A DNA stretch of 64,000 nucleotides from JBAYJC01 sp041665285. GTDB lineage: Bacteria; Patescibacteriota; Patescibacteriia; 2-12-FULL-60-25. Location: positions 124,001 to 188,000 of the forward strand of contig JBAYJC010000001.1 in assembly GCA_041665285.1 (NCBI GenBank), given 5' to 3'. Every line of letters starts with the position of its first letter. The stretch's first letter is position 1. This document shows positions 16,352 to 25,213 of the stretch, piece after piece. The translations under genes and the position numbers were made by a program. Below the pieces are notes generated by a model. That model was not told where the DNA came from. It worked only from the letters and a program-made list of their open reading frames with translations, and did no database searches.

Positions 16352-17805
16352 ACATTCCTCCTGTCATTGCCTGGCCGCTTCTCTTGATTCCTTGGCTTGT
16401 TGCTGGGGTGTTTTCTGCTTCGATTTTGCTCATGCATTTTCCGCCGAGTGGCGTACGGGTTTTTTCCATGGCGCTTGATGGAAAAAATCCTTGGTTTGAT
16501 GTATTTCTTCCGGGCGAGCGTGCGACACAGGCCGGTTTGCAACGCGAGGGATGGGTTGGACAGAGGATCGTGATGGACCCGGTGTATGCAGGCGCACGTC
16601 CGCCAGGGGCGTTTGATCGATTGGCGCTGACGTTTGAGACGCGCGTACAGGCGCAGACATTGCTGGAGTTCGGCATATTGCGTGATGCGCAATCGTTTAC
16701 GTTTGAAATGAAGCCATTGTGGAGTCAGGTTCTAGAGCAGGGCTGGCGGCCTGTCCGTCGAGGAGATCGAGAGGGGTTTGTACGAGAGGATCAAGAAGAT
16801 CGCGTGTTGGAAACGGCTACGGTTGATCAATTGTTGGTTTGGTATGCGTCTACCACGCCACAGGCGCTGTCTGATATTCCAGCGCCACGGAAGACAACAG
16901 ATATTTCATTACGAGGGAGTCATGATTTTCATATTGTTCCGGTAAACGGCGAGATCAATATGACTTTGGCGATTCAGGATATGAATCGTTCACGCGGAAA
17001 AAATGCCATTGCGTTTCGTTTGACACGTGGAGAAGAGCTCGTATGGACAGATGCCGTGAGCGTGAGTGGCGCACAGGATGCAAGACCTAATCGCGTGGTA
17101 GAAAAAGAGGTTCAGGTCACGGGGTTGGTGCCGGGTGTGTACAAGCTTTCCTTTATGGCGGACGATGATGTGTTTCTCCGGCGTATCACGACCACGGCAA
17201 AGCGTTGGGTGATTGGGCCGCGACTCTATTTTGCGGACAATGTTGGGTACAGCACGAGCACACCTTCTGTGGCCATGTGGACGAATTCGCGACATTTGGT
17301 GGCAGAGACGTTTCACAAGGAAGGTCTGCAGACGATACGATTTGGCTCTTTGGTGAGTGTGATCAGTAAAACGCACGAGACGTATGAAGTGAGCCGCGCG
17401 CCGGCGGAACTCGCTGGGGATCGACTGCTTGTTGCTCCGAAAGGGGATATTCGCGTGATTGGCGATGGTTATGCGGCATTCACGAAAGAAGCGCTCTTTC
17501 TCCCGTACCCACGCAGACTTACGCATGCTTCTGATCCTTTGCGAGAAGGAGTGCTTGCCATTGTGACTCCCTATCAACGACCGCAAAGAACAGCGGATGG
17601 TTGGTGGATCGTGAAAACAGCATTTGCGCTTCCGTCGTCTCTGGCAACACCAAAGTTTACGTTAGGTGCTTCAGGACTGTTGGCGCGCAATGGAGCGGTG
17701 GATATTCGGCATGTGGAACTGCGTTATGAACGTCAGGCGCTTTCTTGGGATGCTTGGTGGGTGTATGTAAGACGCGAATTAGCCGCGGCTTGGAAAAAAA
17801 TATGA
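16348..17805 (+). CDS. membrane-anchored extracytoplasmic protein, hypothetical
   Basis: 485 aa from ATG 16348, which overlaps the preceding stop by ATGA; the longer in-frame start at 16267 lies inside the upstream gene and is rejected. One N-terminal transmembrane helix (VIAWPLLLIPWLVAGVFSAS) is followed by a large, mostly beta-rich domain, including VQVTGLVPGVYKLSFMADDD near residue 270. No catalytic motif is recognised. The C-terminus ends in a Trp-rich amphipathic segment. It probably faces outward and partners with the GT-C-like protein encoded just upstream. Confidence 0.6.
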   Translation: MNIPPVIAWPLLLIPWLVAGVFSASILLMHFPPSGVRVFSMALDGKNPWFDVFLPGERATQAGLQREGWVGQRIVMDPVYAGARPPGAFDRLALTFETRVQAQTLLEFGILRDAQSFTFEMKPLWSQVLEQGWRPVRRGDREGFVREDQEDRVLETATVDQLLVWYASTTPQALSDIPAPRKTTDISLRGSHDFHIVPVNGEINMTLAIQDMNRSRGKNAIAFRLTRGEELVWTDAVSVSGAQDARPNRVVEKEVQVTGLVPGVYKLSFMADDDVFLRRITTTAKRWVIGPRLYFADNVGYSTSTPSVAMWTNSRHLVAETFHKEGLQTIRFGSLVSVISKTHETYEVSRAPAELAGDRLLVAPKGDIRVIGDGYAAFTKEALFLPYPRRLTHASDPLREGVLAIVTPYQRPQRTADGWWIVKTAFALPSSLATPKFTLGASGLLARNGAVDIRHVELRYERQALSWDAWWVYVRRELAAAWKKI

Positions 17806-18179
17806 CCGGACACGCATTCAAAGGAGCATTTCTTCGACAGTGCGCAACAGCAAGTGCGCTGATTGCGGGTTTGGGGTGTGTGGCTGAGCGTATTTTGCCG
17901 GGCGTGGTCCTTGCGAATACAGGTTTGGCGTTTTACGGCATCGTGATTTTTGCGGTTGTGTGCAGTGTGCTTGCTCCGCCTGTTTTTGTGCGTGCGCGAT
18001 GGCTACGGGCTCTGGCGCTGGTTCCTGTGGGGTTTTTGTTGGTTGCCTTTGTGTTTCTCATTACTTCTGACCTTGGGCGTACGGGTTTGGTCTTGTCTTT
18101 GACAGCGGTACTCCTGACCGGGATGATTATTCTTGCCTTGGCGCTTCGACCGCCAGGAGAAACAGAACCTATTTCATAA
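17802..18179 (+). CDS. small four-helix membrane protein, hypothetical
   Basis: 125 aa from ATG 17802, which overlaps the upstream TGA; a start at 17745 is inside the previous gene. Four hydrophobic helices are evident (ATASALIAGLGCV, GLAFYGIVIFAVVCSVLAP, RALALVPVGFLLVAFVFLI, LVLSLTAVLLTGMIILALAL). No conserved charged motif suggests transport chemistry. It is the third gene of a translationally coupled trio; the function is unknown. Confidence 0.6.
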   Translation: MTGHAFKGAFLRQCATASALIAGLGCVAERILPGVVLANTGLAFYGIVIFAVVCSVLAPPVFVRARWLRALALVPVGFLLVAFVFLITSDLGRTGLVLSLTAVLLTGMIILALALRPPGETEPIS

Positions 18180-18190
18180 TATTTTGCGCT

Positions 18191-18610
18191 ATGTCTGATT
18201 GTGTATTTTGTAAGATCATTACCAAGGAAATTCCCGCGGCCATTGTGTACGAGGACGAACAGGTGATGGCATTTTTGGATATGAAGCCTGTGAATCCTGG
18301 GCATGTGCTTGTGGTGCCAAAAACGCATGTTGCAGACCTCCTCTCTGCGCAGGATGCAGAACTAGAGGCGAGTATCCGTGTGGTACAGCGCGTGGGAAAA
18401 GCGCTGGTGGCAGGATTGGGCGTCCGTGGTTTTAATCTGGGGGTGAACACCGGAGCTGTTGCCGGACAAGTGGTGCCGCATCTTCATTTTCATGTGATGC
18501 CCCGTCACGAGGGTGATGGCCTTGAATTATGGCATGGAAAACCCTATGCCTCGGACGAAGAAAAAGAAAAAACCGCGGAAACGATTCGCGCGGCTTTTCG
18601 TGTGTTGTAG
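18191..18610 (+). CDS. HIT family nucleotide-binding protein
   Basis: 139 aa. It opens with CVFCKIITKEIPA, then DEQVMAFLDMKPVNPGHVLV and the histidine triad HLHFHVMPR near residue 98, all diagnostic of HINT/HIT hydrolases. These cleave nucleoside phosphoramidates or aminoacyl-adenylates. The two N-terminal Cys (positions 4 and 7) can form part of a zinc site in many HIT proteins, though further ligands are not obvious. It lies 11 bp after the membrane trio and converges with the PEGA gene, 4 bp apart. Confidence 0.93.
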   Translation: MSDCVFCKIITKEIPAAIVYEDEQVMAFLDMKPVNPGHVLVVPKTHVADLLSAQDAELEASIRVVQRVGKALVAGLGVRGFNLGVNTGAVAGQVVPHLHFHVMPRHEGDGLELWHGKPYASDEEKEKTAETIRAAFRVL

Positions 18611-18614
18611 GTTG

Positions 18615-19922
18615 TTATTCGACGATCATGCGCCAAATGCCGCGCTTGCCTTCTTTTTCTCCGGCAATGTAGAGGTCGTTATCCAGGAGATCGAAATCAA
18701 AGATGCGGTCAAAGGTAGCGAGGTCGGTTGTCTGCCGTCCGTTGCGATCATCGAGATCCAAGGCGATGAGAGTTTGTGCGGTGGCAAAAAATACGGTGGT
18801 GCCGCTTCGGTGCCAGCGCGCTTGGATAATAGGCTCGCTTTGGCGAAGGAGGAGCGTGGGTTTTTCTGCCATGTTCCATTGCCAGAGCTCGCTTGCATTG
18901 ACAAAAAGCGCTTGGGGCTCGCGAGCGTCTTCCAGCCATCGCGGGTAGTCGCCCAACAGAATCCCTTGAGAGGCAGGGGATTCTTTTGGATTGACAGCCA
19001 TCCAGCGACCATGGTCCGTGAGTAGGACATACGGTGATTGAATGTCCGCGAAGCGCCAGGTGCCATTTGGAAGAGCAAACCGCTTTGTTAAGAACGAATG
19101 ATCCACGAAGATCAATTCGCTTTTATTATCCGCCTGTTCAAGGGTTGCTCCGCTGGATGCGTCCACCACGTGCTCTTCAAGCTGTATTTGCGTGAATGCT
19201 TCTGTCCGGGGGTTGAGGCGATAAGAATTGCGCTCATCTGTTCCAAAAAGTTCCGTGCCATCCCAATGGGAAGAGAGTCCGGAAAGCCCCATAAGAACCG
19301 GCGTTGAGCTTCGGGCGTTAAGCCACCAGCCTGCTTCTTGATTCGCAAGACCATTCAAAAGAACGGCGCGACCATCTTGTTGCCAGCGTGGGATAAAGGG
19401 GTCATTTGTCTGGAAACGCGTAAAGGCTTGGGAGCCAAGACGCGCACCCGTGCCTGTCCAGAATGCGAGCGTGGTTCCGGTAGGTGTTTCTTCGGTCAGG
19501 AGAAGCCTGTCTCGCGCGGGATTTGAGGTGAGATGCGTCACAGTTCCCTCCAGAGCAAGGACCGGCGTCTGTTCTTTTTGCCAGAGCCAGATATTGTTCG
19601 CAAACGTGACGCGCTCTGGTTTGATCTCGAGTTGCTTTGTCCAGGAGTGATATCCTTCGAGCTCTAGAGCGATCGTGTGCCAGCCAGGTGCCACATTTTG
19701 CATGGTGACAGGGGTTGTCTCATCCATGCGGTTTCCATCGAGAATGACCGTGGCTGAGGTGGGGGTTGTGTCGATGATAAGGGTGCCATTGCGTTCCAAC
19801 TGGCCTTTTTTGGTGTTATAGCGATAACCAGCCGTGTAATAAACAAGCACAGGAGCCGCTATAAAGAACGCGGCGACAAAAAACCAGGGGAGAACGCGGC
19901 GGAAAAGTGGGGGTCTATACAT
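18615..19922 (-). CDS. PEGA-domain membrane-anchored protein
   Basis: 435 aa. A single N-terminal membrane helix (LPWFFVAAFFIAAPVLVYY) is followed by a PEGA domain at about residues 45-110: GTLIIDTTPTSATVILDGN, then VAPGWHTIALELEGYHSW. PEGA domains occur in surface and S-layer-like proteins of CPR bacteria and archaea. Residues from about 120 to the end carry repeated WXXDG/beta-strand patterns suggesting a beta-propeller-like domain. It is probably displayed outside the cytoplasmic membrane. The ligand is unknown. Confidence 0.75.
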   Translation of the reverse strand: MYRPPLFRRVLPWFFVAAFFIAAPVLVYYTAGYRYNTKKGQLERNGTLIIDTTPTSATVILDGNRMDETTPVTMQNVAPGWHTIALELEGYHSWTKQLEIKPERVTFANNIWLWQKEQTPVLALEGTVTHLTSNPARDRLLLTEETPTGTTLAFWTGTGARLGSQAFTRFQTNDPFIPRWQQDGRAVLLNGLANQEAGWWLNARSSTPVLMGLSGLSSHWDGTELFGTDERNSYRLNPRTEAFTQIQLEEHVVDASSGATLEQADNKSELIFVDHSFLTKRFALPNGTWRFADIQSPYVLLTDHGRWMAVNPKESPASQGILLGDYPRWLEDAREPQALFVNASELWQWNMAEKPTLLLRQSEPIIQARWHRSGTTVFFATAQTLIALDLDDRNGRQTTDLATFDRIFDFDLLDNDLYIAGEKEGKRGIWRMIVE

Positions 19923-19998
19923 AGGTTACTCGACAAGGCGGGTGTCTACACGATACACTGAGGAGGATTTTTCGTCAGCTTTTTCCTTTTTTCACGAT

Positions 19999-21264
19999 AT
20001 GAACATGTTGATTCGCGGAGGAGGTCATTTGCGTGGCCAGGTGACGGTTTCCGGGGCAAAAAATGCCATTGGGCCGCTGATTGCCTCTACGCTGTTGGTA
20101 CGGGGAAAGGCACGTTTTACGAACGCGCCTCGTTTGACAGACGTGTCTAAACTCTTAGAGATTCTCGTGGGCATGGGAGCAAAGGTTGCTTGGCCAGAGG
20201 AACACGTGCTCGAGATTGATACAAAAGATGTGGATCCGGCAAAGTTAGATCGAAAGAAAATGAAGAGCATGCGATTTTCCATGCTCTTACTTGGTCCGAT
20301 GCTCGCGCGGTTCAAAAAGATTCTTGTGCCAGAGCCAGGCGGTTGTAGCATTGGCAATCGACCGATTGATGACCATCTGGATGCTCTGCAGGCGCTTGGG
20401 GCTACGGTTGAGTCAAACGACGAGGGATGTTTGGTCATGCAAGCCGCGCAATTGAAGGGTGCGCGTATTGTCATGCGCTTTAGCGTCACTGCAACGGAAA
20501 ATGCGGTCATGGCCGCGGTTACCGCGCAGGGGAAGACCTCCATTCGTCTTGCTGCGGCTGAGCCGCATGTGCAAGACCTGTGTCATTTTCTTGTTGCCTC
20601 TGGAGCAAAGATCAGCGGCATTGGCACACATGATTTAGAAATTACAGGCGTGCGTTCGCTGAAGGCGCCGGAAACCTGGAAAGTGATCCCAGACATGATC
20701 GAGGTGGGGACATTTGCGGCGGCCGCGGCTGTTACGCACGGGGATGTGGATATTCGAGGCGTAGAGCTGGATCATCTGGACGCGCTCTTTTCCGCATTGA
20801 CCCATGCACGCATTCCTTACGAAATTGGGAAACATTCTGTGCGGGTGCGCGGTGGGGGGCGCATGGAGGCGTTCAAGCTTCAGACCATGATATATCCCGG
20901 TTTCCCCACAGACATGCAGGCGCTCTTTGGTCTCATTGCGACACAGTGTCACGGGACATCTTTGATCCATGATCCGTTGTTTGAGTCGCGGCTTGGCTAT
21001 ATTAGTGAGCTCGTCAAAATGGGAGCAAATGCCATCGTGGCAGATCCGCATCGTGTGATGATTACCGGGCCAACGCCATTACGTGGCACAGAAATCCGCA
21101 GTTTGGATTTGCGCGCAGGCGCCACCATGGTGCTTGCTGGGCTTGCCGCAGAAGGAGAGACCATTATTCATGACGCGGAAATGGTATATCGCGGGTATGA
21201 GGCACTGGATGATCGCCTGCGTGCCTTGGGCGCGGATATTCGCACGATAGAAGACGCTACTTAG
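19999..21264 (+). CDS. murA: UDP-N-acetylglucosamine 1-carboxyvinyltransferase
   Basis: 421 aa from ATG 19999; the start at 19942 adds an unrelated tail. It catalyses the first committed step of peptidoglycan synthesis, transferring enolpyruvate from PEP to UDP-GlcNAc. Seen: the N-terminal LRGQVTVSGAKNAIGPLI with the Lys-Asn pair that binds substrates, and PGGCSIGNRPIDDHL, which keeps the catalytic Cys (fosfomycin target). Further on are FPTDMQALFGLIATQ and DLRAGATMVLAGLAA near the C-terminus. The full inside-out alpha/beta barrel length is present. It is followed at 3 bp by a carboxyl-terminal protease gene. Confidence 0.95.
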   Translation: MNMLIRGGGHLRGQVTVSGAKNAIGPLIASTLLVRGKARFTNAPRLTDVSKLLEILVGMGAKVAWPEEHVLEIDTKDVDPAKLDRKKMKSMRFSMLLLGPMLARFKKILVPEPGGCSIGNRPIDDHLDALQALGATVESNDEGCLVMQAAQLKGARIVMRFSVTATENAVMAAVTAQGKTSIRLAAAEPHVQDLCHFLVASGAKISGIGTHDLEITGVRSLKAPETWKVIPDMIEVGTFAAAAAVTHGDVDIRGVELDHLDALFSALTHARIPYEIGKHSVRVRGGGRMEAFKLQTMIYPGFPTDMQALFGLIATQCHGTSLIHDPLFESRLGYISELVKMGANAIVADPHRVMITGPTPLRGTEIRSLDLRAGATMVLAGLAAEGETIIHDAEMVYRGYEALDDRLRALGADIRTIEDAT

Positions 21265-21267
21265 TCT

Positions 21268-22587
21268 ATGGAGCACATTTCTTCCACAAAATCACGCACA
21301 ATACGTGGCGCAACCGTTGCCTCGTATCTTGGTGTGATGTTATTTGGCGTTTTGATCGGTGCCTCGGCCACAGGGTGGGGATCTGAGGAGACGTTAAAAG
21401 GAAACGGCCGCGCTTCCTCTACGGCGACAGGGTCTGTGATTGGCTTGGGACAGTCCGCGCGCGTGGATGTAGATCAGGATGTGGATTTCAAACTTTTTTG
21501 GGAGCTCTGGGATACAATGAAGGAAAAATATTACCAACAACCGGTCACAGACAAGGCTTTGTTTTATGGAGCCATGAGCGGGCTTGCGCAGAGCGTGGGT
21601 GATCCATACACCATGTTTTTTGAGCCAGTAAGCGCAGAAGCGTTCCAGCAACAGCTTGCCGGAAAGTTTCAAGGCATTGGTGCAGAGATTGGGTTGAAAA
21701 ATGAACAAATCCAAATCATCGCGCCACTCCCAGACACCCCAGCAGAACGTGCGGGATTACGTGCTGGCGATTGGATTATTAAGATCGATGGCACAGAAAC
21801 CGTGGGCATGACTGTAGAAAAGGCTGTGTCCCTGATCCGTGGAGATAAGGGGACCAAGGTCACGCTCTCTATTTATCGTCCGAATGTGGAGAAGCCCTCA
21901 TTTGATGTGACGATCACACGTGATGATATTCAGGTGCGAAGTGTGAAGACAAAGATGCTGGCAAGTGGCCTGATGGTGATTGAGGTGACGCACTTCAATG
22001 GAGATACGGGTACATTGTTTGAACAAGCTGTACAGGAAGCGAAGAAAAAACAACCAAAAGGCATTATCTTAGACCTGCGCAATAATCCAGGCGGCTTTTT
22101 AGACATGGCCCTGGAGATCTCTGGCTATTGGGTTGGTGATCAAATCGTGGTAAAAGAACGACGACAAGGTAAGGTGGTGGAAACACTCTTGGGCACTGTT
22201 CGGCAACCCGCTTTTGGAAAGATTCCAACCGTTGTTTTGGTCAATCAAGGGTCTGCGAGCGCTGCGGAGATCGTGGCAGGCGCATTGCAAGATCATGGCA
22301 AAGCAAAGCTTGTTGGCACGAAAACGTTTGGCAAAGGCTCTGTACAGGACTATCAGTCGTTACGTGACGGATCAGCCATTAAAATCACGGTTGCGGAATG
22401 GGTTACGCCTCAAGAACGCACCATTAATAAATCCGGTTTAGAGCCCGACATTGTTGTCGAGCGTACCGCTGAAGACTATGAAGCAGAACGCGACCCACAA
22501 TTGGACCGCGCCGTCGGGATCCTCACCGGCGCCGTTGATCTCTCCACGGCCACAACCACACGAGCAATCCCTGCACCGCGGCCATAG
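21268..22587 (+). CDS. S41 family C-terminal processing peptidase
   Basis: 439 aa. One N-terminal transmembrane helix or signal anchor (TVASYLGVMLFGVLIGASA), then a tail-protease N-domain (DTMKEKYYQQPVTDKALFYG). A PDZ domain spans about residues 125-215 (GIGAEIGLKNEQIQI, AGLRAGDWIIKIDG), followed by the S41 catalytic core. The catalytic Ser is in VNQGSASAAEIVAGAL and the general-base Lys in TFGKGSVQ. CtpA-type enzymes trim C-termini of envelope proteins or wall hydrolases outside the membrane. The gene overlaps the start of the Nudix gene, so they are co-expressed. Confidence 0.93.
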   Translation: MEHISSTKSRTIRGATVASYLGVMLFGVLIGASATGWGSEETLKGNGRASSTATGSVIGLGQSARVDVDQDVDFKLFWELWDTMKEKYYQQPVTDKALFYGAMSGLAQSVGDPYTMFFEPVSAEAFQQQLAGKFQGIGAEIGLKNEQIQIIAPLPDTPAERAGLRAGDWIIKIDGTETVGMTVEKAVSLIRGDKGTKVTLSIYRPNVEKPSFDVTITRDDIQVRSVKTKMLASGLMVIEVTHFNGDTGTLFEQAVQEAKKKQPKGIILDLRNNPGGFLDMALEISGYWVGDQIVVKERRQGKVVETLLGTVRQPAFGKIPTVVLVNQGSASAAEIVAGALQDHGKAKLVGTKTFGKGSVQDYQSLRDGSAIKITVAEWVTPQERTINKSGLEPDIVVERTAEDYEAERDPQLDRAVGILTGAVDLSTATTTRAIPAPRP

Positions 22588-23047
22588 CTTCCGCTTCCGT
22601 TCCGAGGTCTCTGCCGGTGGTATTATTTATCGCCGTCGTGGAGGAAATATCGAGATCTTTTTTATCAAGGATCCGTATGGCCGCTGGACCTTTCCAAAAG
22701 GTCATAAGGAACTGGGAGAAAGTCTCGCGCAAACAGCGGTGCGTGAGATCAAAGAAGAAGCGGGGCTGGATCGATTGCGTTTTGTTGCGCCAGTTGGCCG
22801 CACTACCTTTCGCTTTCGTCGTGAAGGTACCTTGATTGAGAAAACCGTTTTCTTCTTTCTCTTTGAGGCGCCACTTGAGGCAAAAGAGAGCATGACCGGA
22901 GAAGGAGCGATCTGGGAGGCATTGTGGGTAAAAGCGTATCAGGCCTTTTCTGCCAGCGGTTATCGGAACCTAGACCGCCTCCTTTCCAAGGCCCTGCGTT
23001 TGATCGCGGCAGAGGAGCGTAAGAGAAACAGCCACAGACGACCATAA
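22478..23047 (+). CDS. Nudix hydrolase
   Basis: The frame is open from 22451, overlapping the protease gene; ATG 22478 is the first ATG, but TTG 22535 is equally plausible because the domain begins only at SAGGIIYRRR. The Nudix box is intact as GHKELGESLAQTAVREIKEE, continuing AGLDRL, with the metal-binding REXXEE Glu residues. Family members hydrolyse nucleoside diphosphates linked to another moiety; the substrate here is not readable from sequence. The C-terminus is basic (AEERKRNSHRRP). A strong terminator follows. Confidence 0.85.
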   Translation: MKQNATHNWTAPSGSSPAPLISPRPQPHEQSLHRGHSFRFRSEVSAGGIIYRRRGGNIEIFFIKDPYGRWTFPKGHKELGESLAQTAVREIKEEAGLDRLRFVAPVGRTTFRFRREGTLIEKTVFFFLFEAPLEAKESMTGEGAIWEALWVKAYQAFSASGYRNLDRLLSKALRLIAAEERKRNSHRRP

Positions 23048-23050
23048 ACC

Positions 23051-23086
23051 AAAAGCCCTCTGACAATTGTCAGAGGGCTTTTTTTT
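23051..23086. terminator. bidirectional intrinsic terminator
   Basis: AAAAGCCCTCTGACA pairs exactly with TGTCAGAGGGCTTTT around a 2-nt centre and is followed by T runs on both strands. It closes the Nudix gene (plus) and rpmA (minus). Confidence 0.9.
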
Positions 23087-23098
23087 CGTAGATGGGGC

Positions 23099-23398
23099 TT
23101 ATTTGGCCTCGGCCTTCTTCACGATGGGAAGGACATGGACAAACTTCACGACTTTGCGCTTGCCCGTGTAGAGCGTGATGCGCTTGTCGGAAAAGGAGAC
23201 GAGACCGTCTGCCATGGCAAACATGGTGTCGTCTTTGGCACGGCGCACGTTGATGCCAGCGCGGATATGTGTTCCGCGTTGACGCACGAGAATGTTGCCT
23301 GTTTTGGCAAATTCACCTGCATATCGCTTTACACCAAGGCGTTGGCCCTGGGAATCGCGATTATTACTTGTAGAACCACCAGCTTTTTTATGGGCCAT
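23099..23398 (-). CDS. rpmA: 50S ribosomal protein L27
   Basis: 99 aa with the invariant start AHKKAGGSTSNNRDSQGQR, which reaches the peptidyl-transferase centre, and GVKRYAGEFAKTGNILVRQRGTHIRAG split across the core. There is no Firmicutes-type cleavable leader before MAHKK. The usual partner rplU (L21) is not adjacent. It has its own promoter (TTGACA-N17-TAAGAT, minus strand) with a leader of about 20-25 nt, unlike the leaderless neighbours. Confidence 0.97.
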   Translation of the reverse strand: MAHKKAGGSTSNNRDSQGQRLGVKRYAGEFAKTGNILVRQRGTHIRAGINVRRAKDDTMFAMADGLVSFSDKRITLYTGKRKVVKFVHVLPIVKKAEAK

Positions 23399-23428
23399 AC
23401 AGCGTTAAAGGTTGATCAATGTGCGGGC

Positions 23429-23479
23429 ATCTTATACGGGCTTTTCCCCGTTGTCAAGCGTAAAAAAGCCCCGTACACT
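23429..23479. promoter_or_regulatory. divergent promoters with interlocked -35 boxes
   Basis: The heptamer TTGTCAA at 23451-23457 serves both strands. Read plus, TTGTCA + 17 nt + TACACT (23474-23479) drives the NifU-like gene, with six bases to its ATG. Read minus, TTGACA + 17 nt + TAAGAT (23429-23434) drives rpmA. RNA polymerase could occupy only one at a time. Confidence 0.65.
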
Positions 23480-23485
23480 GGGGGT

Positions 23486-23755
23486 ATGCCAGAAAACACC
23501 CAAGACTTCAAAACGCGTGTAGAACAGGCACTTGAGGCCATTGCGCCCCCTTTAGCCGCCCATGGAGGTGGCGTTTCCCTTGTACGGGCAGATCCAGAGA
23601 CTGGGATCGTGACCGTGCGATTGACGGGCGCTTGCGCTGGTTGCCCCTATGCAGAGGATACGCTTCATATGGTGGTTGAGGATGCTTTGCAGAGTGCTGT
23701 GCCAGAAGTGACGCTTGTACAGAGCGTGGACGAATCTACGGCAGATCGCGTATGA
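23486..23755 (+). CDS. NifU C-terminal-domain (NFU) iron-sulfur scaffold-like protein
   Basis: 89 aa from ATG 23486; the longer frame from 23135 runs through rpmA on the other strand and is rejected. It is a single NifU C-terminal domain: APPLAAHGGGVSLV, then VTVRLTGACAGCPYAEDTL with the CXXC pair that holds a transferable Fe-S cluster, and VPEVTLVQSVDE. Stand-alone NFU proteins act as cluster carriers. ATG lies six bases after TACACT, so the mRNA should be leaderless. The last 30 bp contain the promoter of the next gene. Confidence 0.9.
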   Translation: MPENTQDFKTRVEQALEAIAPPLAAHGGGVSLVRADPETGIVTVRLTGACAGCPYAEDTLHMVVEDALQSAVPEVTLVQSVDESTADRV

Positions 23756-23756
23756 T
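23727..23756 (+). promoter_or_regulatory. promoter giving a leaderless transcript (23763 gene)
   Basis: TGGACG (23727-23732), 18 nt, TATGAT (23751-23756), then AGATGT and ATG 23763. It lies inside the end of the NifU-like gene; the TGA stop is part of the -10 box. Confidence 0.55.
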
Positions 23757-23762
23757 AGATGT

Positions 23763-24143
23763 ATGCGCTGGGAGGCCGCGTGGTTTTCGGTAAAGCTGGC
23801 GTGGAACCGGCCGGTTTTGCGCTGGCTGACGTTGGGAACATGGTTTTTAGTGCTCACAGCGTCACTCCTCTATCTTTTGAGCGTTGTACCCATGGCTCGA
23901 AAAGATGGTCTCTTTATCCTGCACTATAACGTGTATTTTGGCGCGGATGAGGTGAGAGCCTGGTCCTGGTCATTTTTCCCGCCGCTCCTTTGGACGGTTG
24001 TGACAGGGATTTGCACTGCTTGGGCTTATGTCGTGTATCAACGTGATATGTCAGCGGCCGTCGGATTATTGATTTCTTCATTTATGTGGAGTTTGCCATG
24101 GGTCGGCGCGCTCCTTTACCTCTCTATTATCAACCAGTCATAG
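23763..24143 (+). CDS. three-helix membrane protein, hypothetical
   Basis: 126 aa from ATG 23763. Three membrane helices are visible: LGTWFLVLTASLLYLLSVV, FFPPLLWTVVTGICTAWAYVV and LLISSFMWSLPWVGALLYLS, separated by a polar loop (HYNVYFGADEVRAW). I recognise no family. It ends 4 bp before mraY, so it probably shares the mRNA of the mraY-ftsW-murG run and could be linked to wall synthesis; that link is inferred from position only. Confidence 0.65.
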   Translation: MRWEAAWFSVKLAWNRPVLRWLTLGTWFLVLTASLLYLLSVVPMARKDGLFILHYNVYFGADEVRAWSWSFFPPLLWTVVTGICTAWAYVVYQRDMSAAVGLLISSFMWSLPWVGALLYLSIINQS

Positions 24144-24147
24144 GGAT

Positions 24148-25197
24148 ATGCCAGAACTATCTTTGATGGTCGCGCGTCCGCTTGGGTTCATGGTTTTGGC
24201 ATTTATCCTGTCTGTCCTGCTCATGCCTCTGCTTATTCGAGCGCTCAAACGCTTGGGCATGGGAAAAACAATTCGTGATGCCGCAAGTGCGCCTGTGATG
24301 GCCGCTTTGCATAAAGCAAAAGCTGGAACGCCCGTGATGGGTGGCATTATGATTTGGGGTATCGCGCTATTCCTTGCCGGACTTGGTGGTGGTTTGTGTT
24401 GGATCTTTGGTAATGGCTGGTGCGATCTGACATTCCTCTCGCGTGGACAGACGTTACTCCCACTGGGCTCTTTGTTGGGCGCCGCGCTCGTGGGATTGGT
24501 TGATGACTATCTCAATGTGAAGAAGATCGGACCAAAGGGCGGTGGTTTGCGCATGCGTTACAAAATCCTGTCGTATTTATTGGTAGCCGCTATTGGCGCC
24601 TGGTGGTTTTATGCAAAACTCGGATGGGATCAGGTGCATGTTCCCTTTGTTGGCACATTTGAAATTGGGTGGTGGTATATCCCATTTTTCATTCTCGTGA
24701 TTACCTCAACATCCTATTCTGTCAACGAAACAGACGGCTTAGACGGATTGGCAGGAGGCTCTCTGCTTGCCGCATTTGGTGCGTATTTGATGATCGCCTA
24801 TGGCCAAGGTCGTACGGATCTTGCGGTGCTATGCGCCGTGGTGATTGGTGCGTTACTCGGTTTCCTTTGGTTCAATGTGAATCCCGCGTCCGTGTTCATG
24901 GGGGATACAGGCTCCATGTCTTTAGGAACGCTTCTTGGCGTGGTGGCGTGCATGACAAACCAGCCTCTTCTTTTATTGATTATCGGCCTCCCATTTGTGG
25001 TGCAGAGCGGCTCTGTGCTGTTGCAGGTTGCGAGCAAGAAATTGCGTCATGGAAAGAAAATCTTCCTCAGCTCGCCCATTCATCATCACTTCCAGGCATT
25101 AGGTTGGCCCGAGCAACAGATTGTGATGCGATTCTGGCTCATTTCGTTTATCTGTGCAGGTGTGGGCGCAGTAATCGCGCTCGTAGACCTGGTCTGA
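24148..25197 (+). CDS. mraY: phospho-N-acetylmuramoyl-pentapeptide transferase
   Basis: 349 aa with about ten helices. MraY transfers phospho-MurNAc-pentapeptide from UDP to undecaprenyl phosphate, making lipid I. Active-site motifs are present: LVGLVDDYLNVKK (DDY metal/nucleophile region), SVNETDGLDGLAGG, FNVNPASVFMGDTGSMSLG, and the HHH element SSPIHHHFQALGWPE. The N-terminal AKAGTPVMGG motif is typical too. It forms an operon with ftsW (16 bp gap) and murG, all lipid II pathway genes. The order mraY-ftsW-murG is that of a reduced dcw cluster, with murD missing. Confidence 0.95.
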   Translation: MPELSLMVARPLGFMVLAFILSVLLMPLLIRALKRLGMGKTIRDAASAPVMAALHKAKAGTPVMGGIMIWGIALFLAGLGGGLCWIFGNGWCDLTFLSRGQTLLPLGSLLGAALVGLVDDYLNVKKIGPKGGGLRMRYKILSYLLVAAIGAWWFYAKLGWDQVHVPFVGTFEIGWWYIPFFILVITSTSYSVNETDGLDGLAGGSLLAAFGAYLMIAYGQGRTDLAVLCAVVIGALLGFLWFNVNPASVFMGDTGSMSLGTLLGVVACMTNQPLLLLIIGLPFVVQSGSVLLQVASKKLRHGKKIFLSSPIHHHFQALGWPEQQIVMRFWLISFICAGVGAVIALVDLV

Positions 25198-25213
25198 TCT
25201 CTTTACCTATCCC

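Noticed and set aside
23135..23485. N-terminal extension of the NifU-like gene
   Set aside because: It runs antisense through rpmA and upstream of the promoter at 23451-23479; the domain begins at ATG 23486.
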